A stretch of DNA of 64,000 bases from Candidatus Accumulibacter necessarius (GTDB lineage Bacteria > Pseudomonadota > Gammaproteobacteria > Burkholderiales > Rhodocyclaceae). The notes below the pieces were generated by a model that had not been told where the DNA came from, made no database searches, and was given only the letters and a program-made list of their open reading frames with translations. Positions 8,722-17,467 of this stretch are shown piece after piece. Where the stretch lies: the NCBI GenBank assembly GCA_017302435.1, contig JAFLDL010000003.1:1-64000 (forward strand). The letters run 5' to 3'. The position numbers and the translations under genes are program-made. Numbering within the stretch: position 1 is the stretch's first letter; every line of letters starts with the position of its first letter.

Positions 8722-8727
8722 TATAAT
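8722..8727. promoter_or_regulatory. consensus -10 box in the divergent promoter gap
   Basis: A perfect TATAAT sits in the gap between the divergent arms of the cluster (8680-8770). Read on the minus strand the same place offers TATTAT, one base off consensus, so it could serve both arms. I see no good -35 at the usual distance on either strand, so activator dependence is possible. Confidence 0.45.
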
Positions 8728-8770
8728 AGCCAATTCGTTTCCTGCCGCACAAGCTGCCGCCCCTCCTGAC

Positions 8771-9496
8771 GTGACCGCCGGCTGGTTCCTCCCGCTCATT
8801 GCCTTCGTCACGCTCGCCTTGCTCGAGCGCCGGTCGGCGCGCCCAGAACCGGCCGGGTTGCCGGCCGACCACCTGCTCAATCTGCTCGGCCTGGCCGTTC
8901 AAGGCGTCGTCATCCCCGCCGCCGGCTACCTGATCGCGACCCGCGGGCTGGCGGTGCATTCGCCGGATTTGGCCGGCAGCCTGCGGATCGGCTGCGTCGG
9001 CGCCTTCGCGCTCAACTTCGTGTTCGTCGACCTTCTCTATTACCTGCAGCACCGGCTGTTCCATCGGGTTGGCGTCCTGTGGGCCCTGCACCAGTGCCAT
9101 CACGCCTCGCCGGCGGTGAACGTCTGGGCCACCTCGCGCAACTCGCTGCTCATCAACTTTCTTTTTGTCTACCTGCTGCTCAATCCGGTCCTCGGCTTCC
9201 TGTGTGACTGCCCGGAAGGCTTCTTCCTCGCCGCCGCGCTGACCGCCAGCCTCGACCTCTGGCGCCACTCGCGGTTGCCCGGGCGTTGCACGCCTGGCTG
9301 GCTGGGGCGGGCGCTGGTGACGCCAGCGCACCATCACCTGCATCACAGCCTCGACGGTCAGCGGGTCAACTTCGGTGCCAACCTGATGCTTTGGGATCGA
9401 CTGTTCGGCACCGCCTGCGAGCCGCACGGCTATCCCACCCGCTACGGCACGGCGAATGCGCCGAGGCCGTGGCGGCAGTTCCTGTTTCCCTGGTAA
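8771..9496 (+). CDS. fatty-acid-hydroxylase/sterol-desaturase-type membrane enzyme
   Basis: The protein is about 241 residues from a GTG at 8771; this start is weak because no clear ribosome site precedes it. Four or more membrane segments are visible. The histidine clusters of the superfamily are present: HRLFH, HQCHH and HHHLHHSLD, the diiron ligands used for hydroxylation or desaturation of membrane lipids. It is the first gene of the plus-strand arm, followed 18 bases later by the AurF-like gene. An acyl-chain hydroxylase role is inferred from family and context. Confidence 0.75.
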   Translation: MTAGWFLPLIAFVTLALLERRSARPEPAGLPADHLLNLLGLAVQGVVIPAAGYLIATRGLAVHSPDLAGSLRIGCVGAFALNFVFVDLLYYLQHRLFHRVGVLWALHQCHHASPAVNVWATSRNSLLINFLFVYLLLNPVLGFLCDCPEGFFLAAALTASLDLWRHSRLPGRCTPGWLGRALVTPAHHHLHHSLDGQRVNFGANLMLWDRLFGTACEPHGYPTRYGTANAPRPWRQFLFPW

Positions 9497-9514
9497 GCGA
9501 GGAGAAAAATCGTC

Positions 9515-10699
9515 ATGCATACCGGCCTTGCCCAACGTCAGAGCAAATCCCTGCTCGACGACCATTCGACCGTCCGCAAGCTCGAGTTCAACCTGCGCCG
9601 CAACGCCGAACAGGACCATACGGCGCTGATCGATGACGCGGCCAGGCGCTTCCGCTACGAGGATTGCCGCCACGAGTACTGGAACCCGGAGAACTTCTCC
9701 CTGCTGTGGGGCACGCCGGTCTGGGATCAGGCCTCGGCGGCACAGCGCATCGTGCTCAACCAGTTGTACTGGGTGGCCTACTACGCGCAGATCGTTTCAG
9801 CCGAGATCGCGACGATTTTCCTCAACCAGGTGTCGGCGGCCGGGCTGTATACGCTCGAGGATTTCCGCCTGGTCTGTGACAACCTTGACCTCGAGACGAA
9901 GCAGGAGCGCGCGCACATCAACGCCTTCAAGACCGTCGGCGAAACCGTTGAACACACCCTTTTCGGCGAACGCCTGTTCACCTACCCGATGCGCAGCCTC
10001 TACGACCACACGATGGTGTTCGCCGACACCCATACCGCAAAGGACTTCTGGCGGCGTCTGCAGATCCAGGCGTTCACCCTGCTGTCGTCGTCGAACGCCT
10101 TCCTCGGCAGCCAGTACCTGCTGGTGCGCGGGCTGCGCACGCTCAACGGCAAGCTCGTGCAGCACCGGCTGTCGAACTACTACCTGCAGCATCCGGACCG
10201 CGAGAACGCGCCGCTGCCGTCGGCGATCAGCTACTGGCACTTCATGGACGAATCGTTCCACTTCAACACCTCGCGCGTCGTCGGGCTCGAAGTGCCGCGG
10301 GCACTCGAGGCGCCGACCGGTTTCGAGCGCTGGGTGGTAAACCGCGGCGTTGCCGGCTGTCAACGTGACCACTTCCACTTCTCGGTCGTCGTGAACGGCA
10401 TCTTCTGGTACGACCCGGCGATCTTCCCGGTGATCTACAAGATCTTCCGCTCACCCATCTTCGCCATGGACGACCGCGAAGCCCGCGCCATGATGGCGGC
10501 CTGCTTCACGCGCGAGTCGGAGGGCCTTGCCGCAGCGGTGGACACCCACCGGGTCGCCACCGAATCCTATCGTGCCTTCGTCGAACCGGTCGCCTGGCTG
10601 ACGGCGGGCAACCGGGAGATGAGCACCATGCGCCGGAACGCCGTCGGCCGCTACCTCGCCGGCAACCGCAGGCAGCTCGCCCGTTTCCGCCCGGCATGA
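9515..10699 (+). CDS. AurF-like diiron oxygenase
   Basis: The protein has 394 residues, preceded by GCGAGGAGAA. Carboxylate/His motifs consistent with a diiron centre are SAEIATIF, ETKQERAHINAF and MDESFHFNTS (a DExxH), in the arrangement of the p-aminobenzoate N-oxygenase (AurF) family; DHFHFSV may add ligands. AurF enzymes oxidise amines to nitro or hydroxylamine groups; whether this one acts on an amine is not shown. The next gene, a 2Fe-2S ferredoxin, overlaps it by four bases (ATGA) and is a likely electron donor. It is longer than typical AurF (about 330 residues). Confidence 0.6.
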   Translation: MHTGLAQRQSKSLLDDHSTVRKLEFNLRRNAEQDHTALIDDAARRFRYEDCRHEYWNPENFSLLWGTPVWDQASAAQRIVLNQLYWVAYYAQIVSAEIATIFLNQVSAAGLYTLEDFRLVCDNLDLETKQERAHINAFKTVGETVEHTLFGERLFTYPMRSLYDHTMVFADTHTAKDFWRRLQIQAFTLLSSSNAFLGSQYLLVRGLRTLNGKLVQHRLSNYYLQHPDRENAPLPSAISYWHFMDESFHFNTSRVVGLEVPRALEAPTGFERWVVNRGVAGCQRDHFHFSVVVNGIFWYDPAIFPVIYKIFRSPIFAMDDREARAMMAACFTRESEGLAAAVDTHRVATESYRAFVEPVAWLTAGNREMSTMRRNAVGRYLAGNRRQLARFRPA

Positions 10700-10998
10700 G
10701 CACGCACCGGATCGAGTTCCCGGGGACGGCCTTCACACCGGTTGAGCTGCCGGATCTCGCGAGCCTGCCGCTGCATCTCACGGTACTCGATTCGCCAGTG
10801 CTCTTCGGCTGCCGGAGTGGTCTCTGCGGCACCTGCCTGATCGAGGTCGAAGCCATTGCCGGCGACGCGCTCGAACCGCCGGACGCGGCGGAACGCGACG
10901 CGCTGGAAATCTACGCGCCGGGAAACCCGCGCGCGCGACTGGCCTGTCAGCTCACGCTGTCCACGGACGTACGCATCCGCAAGATCGAGAGCGCCTGA
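10696..10998 (+). CDS. 2Fe-2S plant-type ferredoxin
   Basis: The protein has 100 residues. CRSGLCGTCLIEV gives the CxxxxCxxC ligands and the late Cys is in RLACQLTL, the plant-type [2Fe-2S] pattern. Its ATG overlaps the AurF-like stop, so the two are co-translated. It could also feed the Rieske oxygenase at 3526-4590, which has no reductase nearby. No flavoprotein reductase is seen in the window for this cluster. Confidence 0.85.
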   Translation: MSTHRIEFPGTAFTPVELPDLASLPLHLTVLDSPVLFGCRSGLCGTCLIEVEAIAGDALEPPDAAERDALEIYAPGNPRARLACQLTLSTDVRIRKIESA

Positions 10999-11045
10999 TC
11001 ACCCCTGGCGGCAGGCAGCGGGAAGCGCGACCGCCGGGAGTGGCT

Positions 11046-11513
11046 TCAGGCGACGCGCAGTTCGGCCAGCGAAGCGAAGGCCTGCTCGCTGGCGATATCG
11101 GGCGTGATGATCAGCTCGAGGACGTTCACTCCGGCGAGATCGAGCTGATGCTCTTCGGTTTGCGAGCTGGCACCCTGCGGGCTGAAGTTCCACTGCTGGC
11201 GAACGATCTCGCGGAACGACTGCCCGCCATCGGCAGACCAGCGCAGCAGGTATTCCTGGGTGCGCGGCAGCGCGGTCTCGACAAAGCAGAGCCGTATCCG
11301 GTGCAGCGCCTGCGGCTGCGCGAAGAGCAGCCGGATCGTCTGGCGGCCGGGAACGGCCGCCCGCCAGCCGGCGCCTCTGCCAGGCAACAGTGCCGACTCG
11401 ATCGGATAGGCGGCGTCCTCGGAGCTGATTTCCGCCTCCGCCAACTCGTCGAGCCTGAGCCAGTCGCCAGTTGCCGGTGCTGGCGGGTGGTCGCTGATCA
11501 GTCGTTTGCGCAT
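11046..11513 (-). CDS. discoidin-like carbohydrate-binding-type protein, hypothetical
   Basis: The protein has 155 residues from the ATG at 11513, preceded by GGGGTGAG. Pattern elements such as YPIESALLPG, IRLLFAQPQALHRIRLCF and QEYLLRWSADGGQSFREI resemble a galactose-binding (F5/8 type C) beta-sandwich, in which the late strand ends LAGVNVLELIITPDI. No signal peptide is visible, so it is probably cytoplasmic. The gap to the next gene is 49 bases. Function unknown. Confidence 0.5.
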   Translation of the reverse strand: MRKRLISDHPPAPATGDWLRLDELAEAEISSEDAAYPIESALLPGRGAGWRAAVPGRQTIRLLFAQPQALHRIRLCFVETALPRTQEYLLRWSADGGQSFREIVRQQWNFSPQGASSQTEEHQLDLAGVNVLELIITPDIASEQAFASLAELRVA

Positions 11514-11562
11514 CGGCTCACCCCGGCAGCAGCCCAGTTTTCCGCAGCCGGACGCGAAGAAC

Positions 11563-12003
11563 TCACGCCCCGGCCTCACCAAGTTGTAGGGCAACTTCGT
11601 GCTCGGCGCGGGCCCAGTAGTCCGCGTCGCGGCCGTGCTGGAAACCATCCTTCTCGGCGATGAAGTATGCCGCCGACTGGACCATGCGGTAGCGGTCCTC
11701 AGCGCTTGGCTGGACCGGCGTTGCCGTGTCGGGCAGCGTCGCGCACTCGGTGGCTGCCGGCGGCGGGGAATCGGTTTCGACCGCAGCCGGCGCGGCTTCC
11801 TTCGCCGGCGCTTTTTTCTCGGCTGCCGCCGGGGCGGCCTTCTTCGCCGCTGGCGCTTTCACTGCCACCTCCTTCACGGCAGCCGCCGGAGGGGCCTTCT
11901 TTGCCGCTGGCGCTTTCACTGCCACATCGGCGCTGGCTGTCTCTGTGGCGGCCGTTTTCTTGGCGGCGGGTGTTTTCCTGGTCGTGCTCTTTTCTTCGGT
12001 CAT
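11563..12003 (-). CDS. DUF2934 protein with histone H1-like Ala/Lys/Pro-rich N-terminus
   Basis: The protein has 146 residues from the ATG at 12003 (AAGGAACC upstream). Residues 1-95 are low complexity: repeated KAPAAKKA and AAVKEV units, basic like bacterial histone H1-like proteins. The C-terminal 40 residues match DUF2934: AAYFIAEKDGF followed by DADYWARAEHEVAL. The internal 60-base repeat units (about 11790-11930) are visible in the DNA. It could bind DNA through the tail; this is inference from composition. Confidence 0.7.
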   Translation of the reverse strand: MTEEKSTTRKTPAAKKTAATETASADVAVKAPAAKKAPPAAAVKEVAVKAPAAKKAAPAAAEKKAPAKEAAPAAVETDSPPPAATECATLPDTATPVQPSAEDRYRMVQSAAYFIAEKDGFQHGRDADYWARAEHEVALQLGEAGA

Positions 12004-12213
12004 GATGGTTCCTTGCAGTTGATCTGGTGAGAGTTGGGTCGGTGGATAAGCAGTAAATAAGCAGTGGGTAAATTGAGTTGCGGATCGGCCGCTCCCTGGG
12101 GACTCTCGCAGGATAGGAAAATCACTCACTGCGGTCAAGGTGAATCCGACAAGCCAGCGCGCAGGCCTGCCGGCTGACAGTTTTCGCGAGCACCAGGGCG
12201 GCCGGCCAAGCCA

Positions 12214-14202
12214 TCAGTCAGTCACCTTCGGCGGCAGGAAAAAATCCCTTGGTCGGCGACGCAGATGCGCCAGCACCGCGCGCGCGAGGATTTTCCATTG
12301 CGACTCGGCAACCTGCCGCGAGCGCAGGGCCACATCGAGCGCCAGGGCAAAACTGACCGCGAGGTTCATGACGCCGATCACCGCGACGCCAAGCACCGCC
12401 CAGGCGAACAGCCATGGATCCGGGGTGAAGTCGAGGCCGACAAAGGCAATGCCGACGAAAGCCGACGAGAAAGCCACATGGCGGATGTCGATCGGCAGTC
12501 CGACGAGCTGGCCGAAGAGCGTCGTGCCGCCGAGCAGGAAGCCGAACCACAGGTTACCGGCGAGCGCGCCGAGGTTGTCGCCGACGTAGGCAGCCACCCG
12601 CCGCATCCGTTCCTCGCCGAACAGTCGCCGCGGCCAGCCGAGTTGCAGGATACGCTCCGGGATGCGGTTGTAGGCGGCATAGTTGTCGTAGTAGCCGCTG
12701 ATCAGGCCGGAAATGAACAGGCAGACACCGGCGATGGCGGCGTAGAACACGGCGCCGCTGTGCACCAGGCTCTGCTCCGCGAGCAGATGGCGCGATTTTT
12801 CGGCGCTGGCGAACGATTCGCCGCTGATTCCGAGAATGGCCAGGGCGATCAGCGCGGCGAGCGGGACAGCGATGCAGACGTTGCCGAGAATGGCGACGAT
12901 CTGGCTGCGGCAGGTGCGCACGATCAGGTCGGCGAGTGCCTCGATGTCGCGTAGCTTGCCGCCCGCCTCGCTGATGCTGGCGGCAATCGTGTTGGCGGTC
13001 ATGGCGGGTTGCTTGGTGGCGACGGTGCCATGCAGGATATGGATCAGGCAGAAACCCAGCCCGTAGTTCAGACAGTAGGTGAGCGCGCCGGTCAGCGGCG
13101 GCATGTGGGTGTTGGCGAGCAGAATCTTGAGGCAGGCCATGCCGGCGATGACCAGGCCGCCAATCATCGCCGAGCGCGCCATCGACCTGTACTCCTGCGC
13201 GCTCTCGGTAATGTAATGGTCGCCATGATGGCTGGCGTTGTCCGTCACCCGCAAGGCGATCAGTTCGGTATTCTGGCGCCAGTGCTTGACCAGGTTGTTG
13301 CGCAGGCATTCGTCGCGGACCAGCTGGGTGAACAGGCTGACGATCGGTGGGCCGGCCGTTGCGCCGCCGGGGTCGGCCTGCAGGGGCGACAGGATGTCGA
13401 GCAGCTGCTCGCTGCGCCGCAGCAGTTGGCGCAGGCGCTGCAGATGATAGGTCAGGCGGATGCTGGTACCGTTTCTGGCGGCATTCTTCCGTACCCGCTC
13501 GATCACGTCCTGGCACTGGCTGAACAGGACCCGCAGATGGCGGTCGTCGCTTTCGCACGTCACCGGTTGGCGCCAGTTCCCGGGGTAGGCCTCGATGTAG
13601 GCCATCAGCTCCCTGTTCTGCGCGACGAAGGGCGATTCGTGGGTTTCAAGCGACGGTTCCAGCCGCATCAGTTCCGGCTCCATGCCGCAGGTGGCGATCC
13701 AGTACGACAGCACGCGCAGCGAACGCAGCAGCTCCGTCAGCGAGGGCGGCAGGGTGTCGCTGGCAGGGGCTTCGTCGAAGCGCAGCGCGTCAATCAGTTG
13801 CAGCCAGGTGTCTTCGCCGACGCCGACCACCCAGTGGCGGTCACTCGGTCGGTCGAACGTGGCGCGCAGGACGGTGCGCAGCAAACCGCGGTCCAGGACG
13901 TCGGGCAGGAGCTTGTGGCCGATGCGGCGGAAGGCTTCGGAGACGAAGCCGGTATTCGGCAGGATGCCGGTGTGGGTGTACAGGTCGGTCTGGCGATGCG
14001 TTCGCGCCAGCCTCGCCAGCGCCCCGCGCAGGGCGGAACGTCGCTCGGGGTGGCTGCGCAGGAGGTAGCAGAGGGCCTGCAGATGCCGTCGCGCGGATCC
14101 GAAGTCGTGCGGGTCGGCAGGCCGGATTTGGTCGATCAGCAGCGCTAGCAATGAAGGCAGATCGGCGTCCGGATCGGCAAAGCGGCCAAGAAGTTGTTCC
14201 AT
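12214..14202 (-). CDS. large membrane protein of the 'site-specific recombinase' (PF10136-type) family
   Basis: The protein has 662 residues. The N-terminal half is soluble and helical (for example [20 protein letters not shown]); the C-terminal half has about seven membrane segments ([60 protein letters not shown]). This matches a betaproteobacterial family often labelled site-specific recombinase, a name unsupported by any recombinase motif here. No catalytic motif is evident. It is divergent from yaaA across a 158-bp gap. Confidence 0.65.
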   Translation of the reverse strand: MEQLLGRFADPDADLPSLLALLIDQIRPADPHDFGSARRHLQALCYLLRSHPERRSALRGALARLARTHRQTDLYTHTGILPNTGFVSEAFRRIGHKLLPDVLDRGLLRTVLRATFDRPSDRHWVVGVGEDTWLQLIDALRFDEAPASDTLPPSLTELLRSLRVLSYWIATCGMEPELMRLEPSLETHESPFVAQNRELMAYIEAYPGNWRQPVTCESDDRHLRVLFSQCQDVIERVRKNAARNGTSIRLTYHLQRLRQLLRRSEQLLDILSPLQADPGGATAGPPIVSLFTQLVRDECLRNNLVKHWRQNTELIALRVTDNASHHGDHYITESAQEYRSMARSAMIGGLVIAGMACLKILLANTHMPPLTGALTYCLNYGLGFCLIHILHGTVATKQPAMTANTIAASISEAGGKLRDIEALADLIVRTCRSQIVAILGNVCIAVPLAALIALAILGISGESFASAEKSRHLLAEQSLVHSGAVFYAAIAGVCLFISGLISGYYDNYAAYNRIPERILQLGWPRRLFGEERMRRVAAYVGDNLGALAGNLWFGFLLGGTTLFGQLVGLPIDIRHVAFSSAFVGIAFVGLDFTPDPWLFAWAVLGVAVIGVMNLAVSFALALDVALRSRQVAESQWKILARAVLAHLRRRPRDFFLPPKVTD

Positions 14203-14360
14203 CGGGCTCGGGTATTTCTCGGTATGGGGTGCTGCGCAAGCGGCTGCGAAGCTTCGGCGAAGTCGGGCGAGACGCCATGCCGGATGAACGCCGTCGATTA
14301 CAATCGCGGAATCTTAGCAAACTATCGCGCTGGAAATTCCCTCCCGACTGGAACAAGCAG

Positions 14361-15137
14361 ATGATCATCGTCCTCTCACCCGCCAAGAAGCTCGATTTCC
14401 TGACGCCGCCGACGCTGGCCGAGCACAGCCAGCCGCGCTTTCTCGACCAGTCGCAATTGCTGATCGACGAGCTGCGCCAGCTTTCGCCGTCGCAGCTTGC
14501 CAGCCTGATGAAGATCAGCGATCAACTGGCAGTGCTCAACAGCACCCGCTATGCCGAGTGGGCACCGCCGTTCACGCCGGAGAACGCAAAGCAGGCGGCC
14601 CTGGCGTTCAACGGGGACGTCTACGACGGCCTCGACGCACCCTCGCTGTCACCCGATGACCTGCGTTTCGCGCAGAAGCATCTGCGCATTCTTTCCGGCC
14701 TCTACGGCCTGCTGCGGCCGCTCGACCTGATGCAGCCGTATCGCCTGGAGATGGGCACGCGGCTGGCCAACGCCCGCGGCAGGGATCTCTACGCCTTCTG
14801 GGGCGAGCGCATCACCGATGCGATCAGTTCTTCGATCGCGGAGGCCAATGCCAAGGTGCTGATCAATCTCGCCTCGGAGGAGTACTTCAAGTCGCTGCAG
14901 CCGAAGAAACTCCCGGTGCCGGTTTTGCAACCGGTCTTCGAGGACTGGAGCGGCGGCAGATTCCGGGTCATCAGCTTCTACGCCAAGCGCGCGCGCGGCC
15001 TGATGGCACGTTACGCGATCGTCAATCGCCTGACCGACGCCGCCGGCCTGAAGGAGTTTGCGGTCGACGGCTACGGCTACGCCGACCAGGCCTCGAGTGA
15101 CCGCGCCTGGGTCTTCCGGCGCCGGCTGGCTGCTTGA
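14361..15137 (+). CDS. yaaA: peroxide stress protein YaaA
   Basis: The protein has 258 residues, normal for the family. I chose the ATG at 14361, which begins the family's conserved [12 protein letters not shown]. YaaA (DUF328/UPF0246) lowers free intracellular iron during peroxide stress in E. coli. Conserved blocks include [26 protein letters not shown] and [17 protein letters not shown]. Its last 260 bases recur at 21157-21423 and, partly, at 61514-61693, and the stop region recurs at 19463. The accessory DNA begins immediately after its stop, so this 3' end looks like a boundary or insertion target. Confidence 0.95.
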   Translation: MIIVLSPAKKLDFLTPPTLAEHSQPRFLDQSQLLIDELRQLSPSQLASLMKISDQLAVLNSTRYAEWAPPFTPENAKQAALAFNGDVYDGLDAPSLSPDDLRFAQKHLRILSGLYGLLRPLDLMQPYRLEMGTRLANARGRDLYAFWGERITDAISSSIAEANAKVLINLASEEYFKSLQPKKLPVPVLQPVFEDWSGGRFRVISFYAKRARGLMARYAIVNRLTDAAGLKEFAVDGYGYADQASSDRAWVFRRRLAA

Positions 15138-15185
15138 CGAGCTGGCGCCGGCAGCTCAACACGAAATGGAAGGGAGGACCTGATA

Positions 15186-17000
15186 ATGCGCTTGCTGCAT
15201 TACCTTGAGATCGAGAACTTCAAGCGCTTCGGCGAGCGACAGCGCATCGAGCTGGATCACCCTGCCGTGCTGATCGGCCCCAACAACTGTGGCAAGACCA
15301 GCGCCATCCAGGCCCTGGCCCTGTGGTCCCAGGCGGTGCGTACTTGGTACGACGCGCGCAAGGATTCCTCCGCCAAGGAGCGAACCGCCACCTCGTTGAA
15401 CCGCCTCAACATTGTTGCCGTGCCGGTGAAGCGCACCCGCTTCTTCTGGCACAACACTCACGTGCGCAAGGGCAACAAAGACATTCCGCTGGTCATCACC
15501 GTCGGCGTGGAGTTCCAGGGGAAGGTGCGGCCCTTGCCAATGCGCTTCCGCAACTTGGGCGACGAGCTGGTGTATTGCACGCCCTCCGCTGATGTGATCG
15601 CGGAGATGGAGTTGATCGCCCACGCGGCCACGCTGAAGGTGGAACTGCTCTACCCGATGTCGGGTCTGGACACCGAAGAGCCCATCCTGCAGCCCGGGCG
15701 GGTAGATGTGCTACTGGGCCAGGGGCGCACTGCGGACGTGCTGCGCAACCTGTGCCTGGGGGTGGCGAAGTCGTCGGTAGGGGACTGGGCGCGCATCGTC
15801 GCGTTGATGCAGCGTCTCTTCAACGTATCGCTGGAGGTCCCCGTAGAGACGGCGCGCGGCAGCATTGCCCTCCAGTACCGGCAGCCGGGGGTGAAGGAGG
15901 CACTGGACGTGTCGTCGGCGGGGCGGGGCTTCCTGCAGATGTTACTGGTCTTCGCCTATCTGTATGCCCACAAGGGTAGCGTGCTCCTGGTGGACGAGCC
16001 CGATGCCCACCTTGAGATCCTTCGCCAGAAGCAGGTGTACGTGCTGCTGCGGGACATCGCCGGCGAGAACGGCTCGCAAGTGATATTGGTGACTCATTCG
16101 GAGGTGATCCTGGACGAAGCACTTGACACCAACTTGACCCTGCTGCTGGAAGGCCAGGCCGACGACCTGGCGAAGAAGCAGGACATCCGCAACAGCCTCA
16201 AGCACTTCGGCGCAGAACACTACGTGAAGGCGCGGGAGCGGGGGTACGTGCTGTATGTGGAGGGCGGCACCGACGTGGATATGCTGCGGGCCTTGGCGGA
16301 GCGCCTGGATCATCCGGTGGTGAAAGTGTGGGACGAGCGGGTCAATTCTTTCTATGTCCAGAACAATTACCCCTTGCAGGATGCCCGAGCCGAGCTCGAG
16401 CGGGTGGAAGGTGGCTTCGGCGTGACGCCGCGGGACCATTTCAACGGCCTGCGTAATCTGCTGCCCGAGTTGCGGGGCCTGGCAATCCTGGACAACGATG
16501 GCCAAAACCGCCAGGACAAGGACGAGGGGGTGCTGAAGATTCGTTACTGGCGGCGCTACGAGGCAGAGAACTATTTCGTCACCCCCGAAGTGCTGCGCCA
16601 ATATGCCCTGAGCCGTTTCCCGGCCGATGACCTGTTCATGGTGGAGCAGCGGGAGGCCTCCGATGCGTCCCTCTCTGAGGTGGTCGTGGAGTTGGTGTTC
16701 GATGGCGATAAGGACGACTTCAAGCTGTGGCAAGAATCGCCGGCCGAGGCACGCCGCCTGGTCTGGGAGGCCAAGACGGAACGTCGCAAGCTCAGCACCC
16801 TGGCCGAGGAATTCTTCCGCCGCCTGGCCCAGAAGCAGGGTGGGGCGATGCTGCTGAAGAAGGGGGAGTTGCACGGCCTGGTGGCGCTTGCCACCCTAAC
16901 GCCCGCGGCAGAGGCAGAGGTGCGCGCCAAGCTGGATCTGCTGGAGGAGGTGTTTCAGGTGGCAAGCGTTCACGGCGAGCAGACTGCGGGGACTGAGTAG
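15186..17000 (+). CDS. OLD-family ATPase-TOPRIM nuclease
   Basis: The protein has 604 residues, start at 15186 with an upstream GGGAGGA. The ABC-type ATPase is clear: Walker A GPNNCGKTSA near residue 35, a signature-like SSAGRGFLQ, Walker B LLVDEPDAHLE and a switch His in VTHSEV. From about residue 355 a TOPRIM nuclease follows: YVLYVEGGTDVDML (catalytic Glu) and LAILDNDGQ (DxD). ATPase plus TOPRIM defines OLD nucleases, several of which act in phage defence. No partner helicase (Gabija GajB type) adjoins it, so it looks like a stand-alone class. It lies directly behind yaaA in accessory DNA. Confidence 0.85.
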   Translation: MRLLHYLEIENFKRFGERQRIELDHPAVLIGPNNCGKTSAIQALALWSQAVRTWYDARKDSSAKERTATSLNRLNIVAVPVKRTRFFWHNTHVRKGNKDIPLVITVGVEFQGKVRPLPMRFRNLGDELVYCTPSADVIAEMELIAHAATLKVELLYPMSGLDTEEPILQPGRVDVLLGQGRTADVLRNLCLGVAKSSVGDWARIVALMQRLFNVSLEVPVETARGSIALQYRQPGVKEALDVSSAGRGFLQMLLVFAYLYAHKGSVLLVDEPDAHLEILRQKQVYVLLRDIAGENGSQVILVTHSEVILDEALDTNLTLLLEGQADDLAKKQDIRNSLKHFGAEHYVKARERGYVLYVEGGTDVDMLRALAERLDHPVVKVWDERVNSFYVQNNYPLQDARAELERVEGGFGVTPRDHFNGLRNLLPELRGLAILDNDGQNRQDKDEGVLKIRYWRRYEAENYFVTPEVLRQYALSRFPADDLFMVEQREASDASLSEVVVELVFDGDKDDFKLWQESPAEARRLVWEAKTERRKLSTLAEEFFRRLAQKQGGAMLLKKGELHGLVALATLTPAAEAEVRAKLDLLEEVFQVASVHGEQTAGTE

Positions 17001-17091
17001 GACAGGGTGCAGCCGCCCATGGATATACCGGGATTGTGATGGGCGGGGAACTCGAAGACGTCGAGAAGCATTCGTCGCCCAGCTGCTGGCG

Positions 17092-17272
17092 ATGTTGGCC
17101 ACCAACCAGCTGCTGGTAGCCAGCAGCTTTGACGAGGCGCGGGTGGGGCGTGGGCGCGGCCTTCGAGCACTTCGCGCAGTGGAAGAGGGTGGTCGGCCCG
17201 GACGGCACCGGCAGCGACATCCTGCCCAACCGCTGCAAGGCGCAGGTGGTGATGGCCTTCACATCAGGTTAG
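17092..17272 (+). pseudogene. decayed fragment, possibly type I restriction subunit R
   Basis: Two overlapping frames look protein-like: MLATNQLLVASSFDEARVG and, after a one-base shift, AAFEHFAQWKRVVGPDGTGS continuing to a TAG at 17270-17272. Together they resemble the segment of HsdR-type proteins that runs from an ATxxxEARVG stretch into a F-E-H-F-x-x-W-K stretch. The frameshift and short length mark it as a relic. The assignment rests on memory of the family only. It may be what remains of a restriction system once next to the OLD nuclease. Confidence 0.35.
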
Positions 17273-17296
17273 GAACGGCACGATACCAGGCTGCGG

Positions 17297-17354
17297 GACC
17301 TACGCTCGGACAGCACACGCAAGCGGTGGGACATGCCGCCGGACAGCGTGTACC
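17297..17354. repeat. 58-bp direct repeat, copy A
   Basis: This stretch is nearly identical to 19355-19412 (about three differences in 58). In one frame both read DLRSDST..KRWDMPPDSVY, so it is probably a duplicated coding scrap. The copies flank hipBA, which suggests the toxin-antitoxin pair was inserted into, or duplicated together with, an older gene. Confidence 0.7.
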
Positions 17355-17467
17355 CCTCCACTCAGGCCAATGCCATCGCCGCGTCCGCTCTGGCAGGCCG
17401 ATGGCGCTTGACGATTCTCTTTGCGTGCGGCCATGTTGGAAGGCCGCAAGCCTGTCCCTCGCTTGCC

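Noticed and set aside
13009..14148. 379-residue plus-strand open frame
   Set aside because: It is antisense to the large membrane protein gene and has no motif or ribosome site.
12214..14202. label 'site-specific recombinase' as a function
   Set aside because: The protein is half membrane segments and has no Tyr or Ser recombinase motif; the family name appears to be historical.
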